From Artemia franciscana (Eukaryota; Arthropoda; Branchiopoda; Anostraca; Artemiidae), in NCBI RefSeq assembly GCF_032884065.1, contig NC_088866.1, positions 53,576,068-53,640,067 of the forward strand: 64,000 nt of DNA, given 5' to 3'. The notes under the pieces are model-generated. The model ran no database searches and was not told where the DNA came from. It saw only the letters and a list, made by a program, of their open reading frames with translations. The translations under genes and the position numbers were made by a program. Positions 34,732-45,884 of this stretch are shown piece by piece; position 1 is the first letter of the stretch; each line of letters starts with the position of its first letter.

Positions 34732-35147
34732 GGTGATTCTGCTTCAGATACAATGGTTACAAGCTATGGTATCAATGAAATTGATTCTGACAACCATTCT
34801 GTTGGTGATGTGTTTGCTTGTGAAATTATTTAAAAACTTCATAAAACAATTGATAATGCTGCTGATAGCATGATCACTCATGCTGATAGTTATATTAAAA
34901 TGAAAGAGTTGGATAAGGAGAATACGTCAGTGCAGCAACTACCAAAGTGAAAGTCACAAGCGGAAAGATTGTTTCTCCTCCCTCCTTTAAAAGGGGGTTG
35001 ACTTCCTCAAATCCCATCTGGGAAGCTTTCAAGGACAAAGAATAGTATAATAAAGTGAGGTTCTTAAAGAGATTCAGTGTAACACCGACAATTACAATTG
35101 GATAATGAAGCATGTTAGTCTCATTAGGATGGAAAATAACAACTGAA
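34732..35147 (+). pseudogene. B exon, right arm (damaged)
   Basis: The exon follows TTTTATTTTCAG (34720-34731) and reads GDSASDTMVTSYGINEIDSD, then lacks the four codons for Gly-Val-Lys-Thr (12-bp in-frame deletion) and reaches a TAA at CEII-stop. A further deletion removes the CGGCTATTTTGTGACAAACA region between two AGTGC repeats. It is otherwise collinear with the intact left B exon, including the +1-frame acidic tail. Pseudogene. Confidence 0.75.
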
Positions 35148-35834
35148 GGGGAGATAGAAGAAGATAGAACTAAAGAGAGAGTAACAATTGAGAAGAAGGG
35201 GAGTTTGACAAAAGCAAAAACATGTAAAGTTGTTCAAAATAATTGAGATTTTGGTAGGCCCTGTTACAACTTTCCAATTCAGCATGTATAATAATGCTAA
35301 TTTAATATGTTCTCATGCATACAGGATTTTGTTACAGCTATAACAAAAAATTACTGTTGCAAATCTTGCTAGTTCTTTTCTTACTGTTATTATTCCTTAT
35401 CTCTATTTATTATTTGTTTTAATATATGATGTTTAAAATTGTGAACAAAATTAAACAGCAAGACTATAACTTGATCTACAAGTGTTTCATCAAAGAACGT
35501 TCTTCTTTGAGCTCACTAGAGTTCAAGCGCTAATTATTTTTTTTTGAGTAATTCCCCACTTATATTCAAAAAAGTGTTCTTTTTACCACACCTTATTTTT
35601 CAACTCCATTCCTTCATCTGTCATCTTTGGAGTCTCATCTTCATGCTTGTCTGAACTCTTTAATTTTATTTTTTCCTCTTCAATCTGCAACTGCCATCTT
35701 CGTTTTTCATTATCCATTTGCTTCTTAAACCTATTCTTTTCTTCAGTTAAGCTTGACTTCAATTAATCAGCTTCTTTCTTAGACTTTCTCAGACAATTTG
35801 TTTATTTCCAAAAACATTAATTTTTTTTCAAGTT

Positions 35835-36324
35835 CTAATGTATTGCAGTTGTCACAGCTGGTGTGCTGTTACTTTCCATCCCAATGAGACCAACATGCTT
35901 CATTATCCGATTGTAATTGTCGGTGTTACACTGAATCTCTTTGAGGACCTCATGTACTTGATTATTATACTGCTCTTTGTTGAAAGCTCCCCAGATTGGA
36001 TTCGAGAGAGTTGACCCCCTTTTTGAGAGGGGTGGAGAAACAATAATTCCCCTTGTGACTTTCTCTTCGGAAATGGCTGCATTTTTTTTTTTTACATACA
36101 TTAGCTGCACTGGCATTTTCTTCCTATCTGACTCTTCCATTTGAACATAGCTCTCAGAATTAGAGATGATGTTTTAAGCACTGTTATCATATTTTTTACA
36201 AAGTCTTTCCACAATTTCACTCACAAACACATCAGCGACAGTTTTTACATGCAAGTCTGATGTCTGGTCGTCAGACTCGATTTCATCGACACTGTAGCTT
36301 GTATGTATCTGAATCAGAATTCAA
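35835..36324 (-). pseudogene. A exon, right arm (damaged)
   Basis: A minus-strand exon following a TTTTTTCAG acceptor. It shares the one-base insertion of the left-arm A exon (ACATACAAGCTAC) and also has a TAA where the other copies read Tyr-Asn-Met. The downstream 101 codons remain open: KKMPVQLMYVKKKNAAISEE, SPPLSKRGSTLSNPIWGAF, and so on to TAG. Paralogous to B. Confidence 0.75.
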
Positions 36325-38083
36325 CTGAAAAAATAAATTCATATAAATTCATATAATATTCATATAAAAATTCAACTGAAACCAGTAAACATGAAAAAGA
36401 AAACACAAAAGTGTATTCTCCTTATCCGACTCATTCATTTTAATATAGCTATTAGCATGAGTGATCATACTATCAGCAGTGTTATCAAATTTTTTACCAA
36501 TTTAAAAAATTTTAGAAAAATTAAATTTTAAAATCTAAAATTTTAGAATTGTATTTTTGTCCTCATTTGCAGTAATTGGTTTAAAATTATTACATCACTA
36601 ATCTAGGTCCAATCTTGAACTTAAATTACTGTTTCTAAGAAAAACTAAAATCCGTAAAATTAAAAAACTCAGATTCCTTAATATTAATAGCGTAATCATA
36701 ATATGGAAGCTATAGGCCATAAGTCTCAGCAATGAAACTCCTTTAAACTTAAAAACAAAGGATGCAGGAAATATTCATTCAGGAAATATTCAGGAAACAT
36801 TCGATATTCAGGAAATATTCATGAAGTACAGAAACTAAATTTCCTTCATTAAAAAGATTAATAGAGAATTAGAAGGTCACAATAGACATATCCTCTTGAA
36901 CATTAAATCAATTATGAAGGCTAAGAAGTGACTGAAGTTCTATGTTCACTTACATGGAAAAACCAAAGTTTGCACTGCTTAACCCAGGTTCACACAGCTG
37001 CATCTTCATGGAAGAACAAGATATATTACCAGATTTGTAAGGACAGATTACCTCCCCTTTCTTTGCAAGCTAGCACATAGCAGTTCATCTGTGACACTAA
37101 GATATTTTAATTGAGTCAGTAATAAGTCAGTTGGTGCTAAAATTTGTGTATAACAAGTGGTTTTAAGAATCATGACATATTCATGAGAAGTTTTTTTAAA
37201 CTTGATTGTATTTTTGATTGTTTATTTGATTTATTAGTTTAATTGTGTGAATAGATTGAAATAAAGTGTTACTTAAATATGTTAGAACTATCTAAATAGA
37301 ATATTAATAGTCAATTTTGACACAAGTAAACCAAAAGATTATACTTTGCTGACCTAAGAATCAAATTTCCAGCCATGATTCCAGGACTGTAGCAAACTGA
37401 ATATTCTCCAAAATGAAGATTCTTTTTCATTGGGTGACACAAAATCAAACTGCAAAATCAAAAGTTGGCTATTTTAACATCATAGCTCTAGTAAAGCACC
37501 AGTAACATATGACGCCAATTGTGAATTATAAGGATCGCCAACATTTTAGATAAAATAGAAAATATTCTCATTAAAATTGTGTAATACAATTTCTGTGTTT
37601 TCTGCCAAATATCACTTCAAAATGTACCAGAGAATCCTTGAAGGCCTAAGTATCCTCAATATACAGGCTCTAATCAAATCCCTAATCTCTTCTCTAATAC
37701 AATCCCTAATGCTACTGTACTCACATCCTCATCTCTATACTGCAGATCCTGCAATACAAAATAAAAACCCTTGATCATAGCCTATTGGAATGTAATGTTA
37801 TAACTCCAACACTGCATACCCACTAAAATAATTTGCTAAAGTGTCTTAAACATTACAAAATACCACCCTGACTTAACCTAGTTGACCTAACCCTAACAAA
37901 GGGCATTAAACTTGAAATGTACACCAACATACTCCAGTGTTGTACATCCACGGAGCTACTATAAGACATTCTTCTTTAACATTCTATAATGCCAGAAACC
38001 CAAGGAGTTATTGCAACACATATGGATTTCAGTAGTCTCTAAAAAGCTTCACATGCAGCATCAGGACAGGGAAAAAAGACTTT

Positions 38084-38744
38084 CCTGGGACACACTTTAG
38101 CCTCTAGACCCATCCCTGAAAGTTTCATTTTCCTAACCTAAACCCTTTCTGAGATAGCAAGAAGTCAATTAACTAGAATTTTACCAAAAACAGATAACTG
38201 TCTATTTTCCTCCAGTTTAATATTTATCAGACCAACTTCATTTTTACTTGTAAAAAGCAAAGTTATTTCCCTAGAGGATATATTCACTCTAACCAATGTC
38301 AGCAGGCCTCTCCCTTTTCTCCCTTCTCTATCCCCATCTTACAGGATGAAAACCTACAAATTTTGTTCTCTTTTCACTGGTTAGAAGAGTCTCCTGAAGG
38401 AGGACCAAGTAAGGCTGGGCTGTTACTATTAATGTATTTCTTAAAGCAGTTTTAGTATTTCCTATTCCTTATGTGTTTAGTTGCAAGACCTTCAGGATTT
38501 ACTGATGTGCTTCCCCTTTTTTAAATATTTACCTTTGTCTGGTGAGGTCTCTTTACCAGGTGATGTACAAGCTCTTTTTGTCATAATTATCTTACTTTGA
38601 TCCTTTTCTGCCCCATTATTTCTTAGAAATATTCTAGTTGACCAACTTCATTTAGGGTAAAGCAACCGGTACTGGGACACTTTGTTCACTCTTCACACTT
38701 TTTGACATTTAATCTAATATAAATACTCTTTTATACCAAATGAT
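38084..38744. other. Unassigned DNA right of the palindrome
   Basis: No gene or clear repeat recognised; contains pyrimidine-rich stretches near 38290-38340. Confidence 0.4.
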
Positions 38745-39066
38745 CTAAAGTGCTAAAGAGTTTTGCCTTTTATTTTAATGTTTTAGGAAGAACAGAGGAG
38801 GTGATATGTCATATAATGCAGGGCTTTAATTGGATGAAAATAGGCAGTAAAGTGGCCACCATTTCCTCACAAAAATTCAAAACTTAAATTAATAATTTTT
38901 GCACTTCTCATACATTTACTTTCTATTATACAAACCCCCTAAAAAGACCTGGGCTATGTTGTAAAAGCCACCCCTCTGCAAAAAAAGACAAAAAAAAAAG
39001 ACTGCATAAAAAGTAATGACAGACCTATCAATTCCTTTGCCTCAGTGCCATAGCAAGACTCAAAAA
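38745..39066 (+). repeat. Direct repeat (left) flanking array element A
   Basis: About 320 bp matching 41398-41715. Landmarks: AACAGAGGAGGTGATATGTC, TAGGCAGTAAAGTGG and CAGTGCCATAGCAAGACTC. The two copies differ by scattered substitutions. Confidence 0.85.
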
Positions 39067-39082
39067 CAAATTTTATTCGAAA

Positions 39083-41178
39083 ATAAATTAGATTGATTTA
39101 AAAAGGAAAATAAGAGGCTTAATGCCGGTCAGGATTTAAAATAAGAGCTCTGAGTCACGATGTCCTTCTAAATATCAAAATTCATTAAGATCCGATCACC
39201 CACTCGTAAGTTATAAATACCTAATTTTTTCTAATTTTTCCTCTCCCTTTAGCCCCCCAGATGGTCGAATCTGGGAAAACGACTATCAAGTCAAATTGTG
39301 CAGCTCCCTGACACGCCTACTAATTTTAATCGTCCTAGCACGTCCAGAAGCACCAAACTCGCCACATCACTGAACTCCTACCCCCAACTCCCCCAAAGAG
39401 AGCAAATCCAGTACGATTCTGTCAATCACGTATCAAGGACATTTGTGTATTCTATCCACAAAGCTTCATCCCGATTCCTACACTCCAAGTGTTTTTCCAA
39501 GATTTCCCCCTCCAACTCCCCCCAATGTCAAACGATCTGGTCGGTATTTGAGATAAGAGCTCTGAGACATGAATTCTTTCTAAAAATCCAATTTCATTAA
39601 GATCCGATCATCTATTCGTAAGATAAAAATACCCCTTTTTTTACGTTTTCCAAGAATTTCGGTTTCCCCCTCCAACTCCCCCCAACGTCACAGGATCTGG
39701 TCAGAATTTAAAATAAGAACTTTAAAGCACAAGATCCTTCTAAATATCAAATTTCATTAAGATCTGGTCACCCTTTCGTAAGTTACAAATACCTCAATTT
39801 TCAAAATTACCCCCCCCCCTCCAATTCCACCAAAGAGAGCAGATCCGGTCCGGTTATGTCAGTCACGTATCTTAGACAGGTTTTTAATCTTCCCATCCAG
39901 TTTCATCCTGATCTCACCGCTTTAAGTATTTTCTAAGATTTCCGACCAACCCCCCCCCAACTGCCCCCCCCCCCTAATTACGCTTGATCCGGTTGAGATT
40001 TAAAATTAGAGATCTGAGTTACGAGGTCCTTCTAAATATGAAGTTTCATGAAGATCCGATCACTCCTTCGTAAATTAAAAATACGTAATTTTTTCTTATT
40101 TTTCAGAATTAACCCCCCCCCCCCAATAGATCGGATCCGTTTCAATTACGTTAATCACGTATGTAAGACTTCTGCTTATTTTTCCCACCATGTTTCATCC
40201 CGATCCCTCCAATCTAAGCGTTTTCCATGATTTTAGGTTCCCCCTCCCCAAACTTCCCCCAACGTCACCAGATCCAGTCAGGATTTAAAATAAGAGCTTT
40301 GAGACACGATACCCTTCTAAATATCAAATTTCATTGAGATCCGATAACCCGTTCGTAAGTTAAAAATACCTCATTTTTCTAATTTTTCAGAATTAACCCC
40401 TCCCCCAACTACCCCAAAGAGAGCGGATCCGTTCCGGTTATGCCAATCATGTATCTAGGACTCGTGATTATTTTTTCCACCAAGTTTCATCCCGATCCCT
40501 CCACTCTAAGTGTTTTTCAAGTTTTAGGTTCCCCCTCCCAACTCCCCCCCCCAATGTCACCAGATCTGGTCGGGTTTAAAATAAGAGCTCTGAGCCACGA
40601 TATCCTTCTAAATATCAAATTTCATTGAGATCCGATCACCCGTTCGTAAGTTAGAAATACTTCATTTTTCTAATTTTTCAGAAACCCCTCCCCCCCCCCA
40701 ACAATCCCAAAGAGAGCGGATCCGTTCCGTTTATGTCAATCATGTATCTGGGACTTGTGCATATTTTTTCCATCAAGTTTCATCCCGATCCCTCCACTCT
40801 AAGTGTTTTCCAAGATTTTAGGTTTCCCCCCTCCAACTCCCCCCAATGTCATCAGATCCTGTCGGGATTTAAATTAAGAGCTCTGAGACACAATATCATT
40901 CCAAACATCAAATTTCATTAAGATCCCATCACCCGTTCATAAGTTAAAAATACTTCATTTTTTCCGAATTAACCGGCCCCCCACTCCCCCCCCCAGATGG
41001 TCAAATTGGGAAAATGACTATTTCTAATTTAAGCTGGTCCCGTCTCTGATACGCCTGCCAAATTTCATCGTCCTAGCTTACCTGGAAGTGCCTAAAGTAG
41101 CAAAACCGGGACCAACAGACCGACCGACAGAATTGGCGATTGCTATATGTCGCTTGGTTAATACCAAGTGCCATAAAA
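39083..41178 (+). mobile_element. Tandem-array element, copy A
   Basis: The element has a unique left end (AGATTGATTTAAAAAGGA then AATAAGAGGCTTAATGC), an interior of seven units with landmark GATCCGATCACCCGTTCGTA at 39189, 39601, 39761, 40053, 40338, 40629 and 40922 (mostly 285-293 bp apart; one pair totals two units), and a right end with GGCGATTGCTATATGTCG, hairpin CTTGGT-TAAT-ACCAAG and GCCATAAAAA. Copy B at 42815-45870 has the same ends in opposite orientation, so this is a mobile element and not a local satellite. It has no coding capacity. The layout (unique 5' end, central tandem array, short 3' hairpin) resembles Helentron-derived elements; that class assignment is inference. Confidence 0.8.
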
Positions 41179-41397
41179 AGATTGTTTTCAGTTGCTAGCC
41201 AGCAAAACAAATGAATTTATAATGAGATCTATACTAGATAGAATTAACGGAAATGACAACGAGCTATTGTTACAGTTTCATTTCAAGAAGTAAATTCCGT
41301 CTACGATGACTTAGATAAACTTGCGAAGAAAGAAATACCCGCAATTTAAAGGGAACCTCGACAATCATGCGTCGTAGGTAGGTAGTAGAAATGGTCT
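41179..41397. other. Unassigned segment between array element A and direct repeat
   Basis: About 220 bp absent from the left direct repeat; no feature recognised. Confidence 0.4.
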
Positions 41398-41715
41398 TAA
41401 GTGCTAAAGAGCTCGGCCATGATTTTAATGTTTTATGATGAACAGAGGAGGTGATATGTCATATAATGCAGAGCTTTAATTTGATGAAAATAGGCAGTAA
41501 AGTGGTCACCATTTCCTCACAAAAATCCAAAACTTAAATTAATAATTTTTGTACTTCTCATACATTTACTTTCTATTATATAAATCCCTTAAAAAACAAC
41601 TAGGCTCTGTTGTAAAAGCCACCCCTCTTCGCAAAAAAAGCAAACTCAACACAGACTACCAAAAAAGTAATGATAGGCCTATCAATTTCTTTGCCTCAGT
41701 GCCATAGCAAGACTC
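41398..41715 (+). repeat. Direct repeat (right) flanking array element A
   Basis: Same family and orientation as 38745-39066. The pair brackets the array element. Confidence 0.85.
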
Positions 41716-42239
41716 GAAAAAAAATTTCTGACAGTAAAAAGAAGTAAATAATTAGCTTTTCAGTCCTGTTGCGACAGCACAATCCTGAAATATGATTTTG
41801 ACAGCCTAAAAAAGTTAGGATTTTAAATTTCTCCTCCTTGCTATTACGAAATGAAGATTTTCGCCTCGCAGTTGGGTTTTGCGGTAATACGGTCAGATTC
41901 CATTGACAAACCTAAATTTAATTAAATACTTTTTGACGGTATACGTTACTATACATTAGTAAAATTTAAAAAAAGACCATACAAATTGACTAATATCTTG
42001 TTTCAAACTTGTTTGCAAAAAGAAACAGTCTTAATATTGGCAAATTTATGAAAAGCTCAACTATTAAAAATCAATTACAAAAAAAAATCACTTTCGTCCA
42101 GATCCAAACCAGAGCAAGCAGTCCCAACCACAAATCCAACACCATGTGATGGGGGGTGCACCCCCGCGCCCTCCTTGGATCCGCCCCTGTTCAGATTGAA
42201 AGATGTATCTCTCATTTGAAGACTGAGCCGCTTTGAGGC
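41716..42239. other. Unassigned DNA
   Basis: No gene recognised. Near 42150 a GGTGCACCCCCGCGCCCTCC stretch followed by TTGGATCCGCCCCTG has the look of an old dispersed-repeat end. Confidence 0.4.
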
Positions 42240-42814
42240 GAATTATTATTTTATTTTATTTCTGAACATTTTTGAATTAATGCATGTTTTGATTTTGGCT
42301 CTCCGCACATGAATAATTAGAACAAAATTTGGATATTCATTTATATTTTTGGCTAAATGGTTTTCTCATAGTTTTGATTGGACGATTTTGAGAAGAAAGG
42401 AGCTGGGGAGTAGACCTAGTTACCCTCCAGTTTCTTGGTCAAACAGTTCGTGGTAACGAACTGTAGTAAGGAGCGACCCGGCTCAATAGTAACCAAAACT
42501 CTAAAAAACGGAATTTTGATACCAATAGTAACATCAAAAGAATCGCAATCTAATGCTGATTTTAAATATATAGGTTTCATCAAGTTTAGTCTTACCCATC
42601 AAAAGTTAAGAGCCTGAGAAAATCAGCCCTATTTTAGAAAATTGGGCGAAACACACCCTCAAAGTCATAGAATCTTAATGAAAATCACACCATCAGATTC
42701 AGCGTATCAGAGAACCCTGCTGTACAAGTGTTCCAAGATCCTATCTACAAAAATGTGGAATTTTGTATTTTTTGCCAGAAGACAAATCACGGATGCGTGT
42801 TTATTTGTTTGTTT
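42240..42814. repeat. Mosaic of composite-repeat segments
   Basis: 42240-42440 matches about 3915-4100 in the same orientation (GGCTCTCCGCACATGAAT). From the hairpin CAGTTCGT-GGTA-ACGAACTG (42444-42463) onward the sequence matches 5010-5362 in reverse. The segment then runs directly into the hairpin end of array element B. So segments that are far apart in the composite repeat are joined here in inverted order. Confidence 0.75.
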
Positions 42815-45800
42815 TTATGGCACTTGGTATTAACCAAGTGACATATAGCAATCGCCAATTCTGTCGGTCTGTCTGTCTGTCTGTCGGTCCCGGTTTTGCT
42901 ACTTTAGGCACTTCCAGAAAAGCTAGGACGATGAAATTTGGCAGGCGTATCAGGGACGGGACCAGCTTAAATTAGAAATAGTCGTCTTCCCAATTTGACC
43001 ATCTGGGGGGGGCGGTTAATTCGGAAAAATAGAAGTATTTTTAACTTACGAACTGTTGATCAGATCTTAATGAAATTTGATGTTTGGAAGGATATCGTGT
43101 CTCAGAGCTGTTATTATAAAACCCGACCAGATCTGGTGACATTGGGGGGGATATGGGATGGGGAAACCTAAAATCTTGGAAAACAATTAGAGTGGAGGGA
43201 TCAGGATGAAACTTGGTGGGAAAAATAAGCACAAGTTCTAGATACATGATTGATATAACCGGAACGGATTCGCTCTCTTTAGGGTGGTTGGGGGGGGGGG
43301 GTAATTCTGAAAAATTAAAAAAGAGAGATTTTTAACTTACAAACGGGTGATCGGATCTCAATGAAAATTGATATTTAGAAGGATATAGTGTCTTAGAGCT
43401 CGTATTTTAAATCCAGACCAGAACTGGTGACATTGGGGGGAGGGAGTTGGGAGGGGGAAACCTAAAACTTGGAATAAGCTTAGAGTGGAGGGATCGGGAT
43501 GAAACTTGGTGGGAATATTAAGCACAAGTCCTAGATACATGACTGACATAACCAGAACGGATCCGCTCTCTTTGGGGTAGTTGGGGGGGGGATAATTCTG
43601 AAAAATTAGAAAAAATGAGGTATTTTTAACTTACGAACGAGTGATCCGATCTCAATGAAATTTGATATTTAGAAGGAAATCGTGTCTCAGAGCTCTTATT
43701 TTAAATCCCGACCGGATCTGGTGACATTTGGGGGGTTTGGGAGGGGGAAACCTAAAACTTGGAAAACACTTAGAGTGGAGGGATCGGGATGAAACTTGGT
43801 GGGAAAAATAAGCACAAGTCCTAGATACATAATTGACATAACCGGAACGGATCTGCTCTTTTTTAGGGAGTTGGGGGGTTAGAAATAGTCGTTTTCCCGA
43901 TTTGACCATCTGGGGGGGAGTGGGGGGCCGGTTAATTCGGAAAAATTAGAAAAATTGAAGTAGTTTTAACTTACGAACTGTTGATCAGATCTTAATGAAA
44001 TTTGATGTTTGGAAGGATATCGTGTCTCAGAGCTGTTATTTTAAATCCCGACCAGATCTGGTGACATTGGGGGGAGATATGGGAGGGGGAAACCTAAAAT
44101 CTTGGAAAAGACTTAGAGTGAAGGGATCGGGATGAAACTTGGTGGGAAAAACAAGCACAAGTCCTAGATACATGATTGAACCGGAACGGATCCGCTCTCT
44201 TTGGGGTTGTTGGAGGGGGGGGGGGGGGGGTAATTCTGAAAAATTAAAAAATGAGGAATTTTTAACTTACGAACGGGTGATCGGATATCAATGAAATTTG
44301 ATATTTAGAAGGATATGGTGTCTTAGATCTGTTATTTTAAATCCCGACCAGATCTGGTGACATTGGGGGGGAGAGTTGGGAGGGGGAAACCTGAAACTTG
44401 GAAAAACCTTAGAGTGAAGGGATCGGGATGAAACTTGGTGGAAAAAATAATCACGAGTCCTAGATACATGATTGACATAACTGGAACGGATCCGCTCTCT
44501 TTGGGGTAGTCGGGGGAGGGGTTAATTCTGAAAAATTAGAAAAAATGAGGTATTTTTAACTTGCGAACGGTTGATCGCATCTCAATGAAATTTGATATTT
44601 AGAAGGATATCGTGTCTCAAAGCTCTTATTTTAAATCCTGACCGGATCTGGTGACATTGGAGGAAGTTTTGGGTGGGGATTCTAAAATCATGGAAAACGC
44701 TTAAATTGGAGGGATCGGGATGAAACTTGGTGGGAAAAATAAGAGCAGAAGTCTTACATACGTCATTTAATAATTGGAATGGATCCGCTCTATTGGGGGG
44801 GGGGGGGTTAATTCTGAAAAATGAGAAAAAAATGACGTATTTTTAACTTACGGAGTGATCGGATCTTCATGAAACTTCATATTTAGAAGGACCTCGTAAC
44901 TCAGATCTCTTATTTTAAATCTCTACCGGATCAAGCGTAATTGGGGGGGGGCGTTGGGGGGACCGGAAATCTTAGAAAATACTTAAAGCGGTGAGATCAG
45001 GATAAACTGGATGGGAAGATTAGAATCCTGTCTAAGATACGTGACTGAAATAACAAGACCGGATCTGCTCTCTTTGGTGGAATTGGGGGGGGGGGGGGGT
45101 AATTTCGAAAATTGAGGTATTTGTAACTTACGAAAGGGTGGCCAGATCTTAATGAAATTTGATATTTAGAAGGATCTCGTGCTTTAAAGTTCTAATTTTA
45201 AATTCCTACCAGATCCTGTGACATTGGGGGGAGTTGGAGGGGGAAATCAGAATTCTTTTTTGAAATTTGATTTTTAGAAGGAATGCATGTCTCAGAGCTC
45301 TTATTTCAAATCCCAACCAGATCTTTTGACATTGGGGGAGAGGAGGGGGAAATCTTGGAAAAACACTTGGAGTGGAGGAATCGGGATGAAGCTTGGTGGA
45401 TAGAATAAACAAATTCTTGATACGTGATTGACAGAATCGTACTGAATACGCTCTGCTTTGGGGGAAATTGGGGGGGAGGGGTTCAGTGATCTGGCGAGTT
45501 TGGTGCTTCTGGAGGTGCTAGGACGATTAAAATTAGTAGGCGTGTCAGGGAGCTGCACAGTTTGACTTGATAAAGTCATTTTCCCAGATTCGACCATCTG
45601 GGGGGCTAAAGGGAGAGGAAAAATTAGAAAAAATTAGGTATTTATAACTTACGAGTGGGTAATCGGATCTTAATGAATTTGATATTTAGAAGGACATCGT
45701 GACTCAGAGCTCTTATTTAAATCCTGACTCGCATTAAGGCCTCGTTATTCTCCTTTTTAAATAATCTATTGATTCATAGAATTTTGTTAGAGCTCATACC

Positions 45801-45870
45801 ATATGATCTCTTGGCTCTTAGCTCTTCTCGCCTCGTCACAAGTGCCATATGAGCTCTTAGCTCTTGTTTT
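42815..45870 (-). mobile_element. Tandem-array element, copy B
   Basis: Inverted relative to copy A. It starts with TTTTTATGGCACTTGGTATT, has the hairpin CTTGGT-ATTA-ACCAAG, a TCTG microsatellite (about 42865-42890), then about nine units with landmark GTGATCGGATCTCAATGAAA near 43068, 43349, 43643, 43983, 44279, 44573, 44857, 45139 and 45661. The outer end matches that of copy A (GCATTAAGGCCTCGTTATTC near 45732) and extends further to about 45870 through GAGCTCATACCATATGATCT. Long runs of G or C inside the units vary in length. No coding. Confidence 0.8.
43020..44850 (-). repeat. Three-unit higher-order repeat in array B
   Basis: The units at 43068, 43349 and 43643 match those at 43983, 44279 and 44573 pairwise (915-930 bp apart) better than their neighbours. 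For example, AACTGTTGATCAGATCTTAA occurs only at the first of each trio. The junction near 43880-43940 also repeats the element-end segment CGATTTGACCATCTGGGGGG. Confidence 0.75.
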
Positions 45871-45884
45871 TTTTGTTGTTGTTT

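Larger units (their letters stand above)
34548..38083 (-). repeat. Palindrome, right arm (about 3.54 kb)
   Basis: Reverse complement of 27142-30682, with the same order of B exon, A exon and flanks. Both exons are damaged here. The outer end is near ACAGGGAAAAAAG at 38071-38083. Confidence 0.9.

Noticed and set aside
39298..45597. Several 60-100-codon frames with FHPDPSTLSVFQ-type repeats
   Set aside because: They arise from the roughly 290-bp array units, occur on whichever strand the unit faces, and vary with G-run length; not genes.
39189..45661. CRISPR-like regular repeat spacing
   Set aside because: The whole 290-bp unit is repeated, not short repeats with unique spacers; eukaryotic tandem array.
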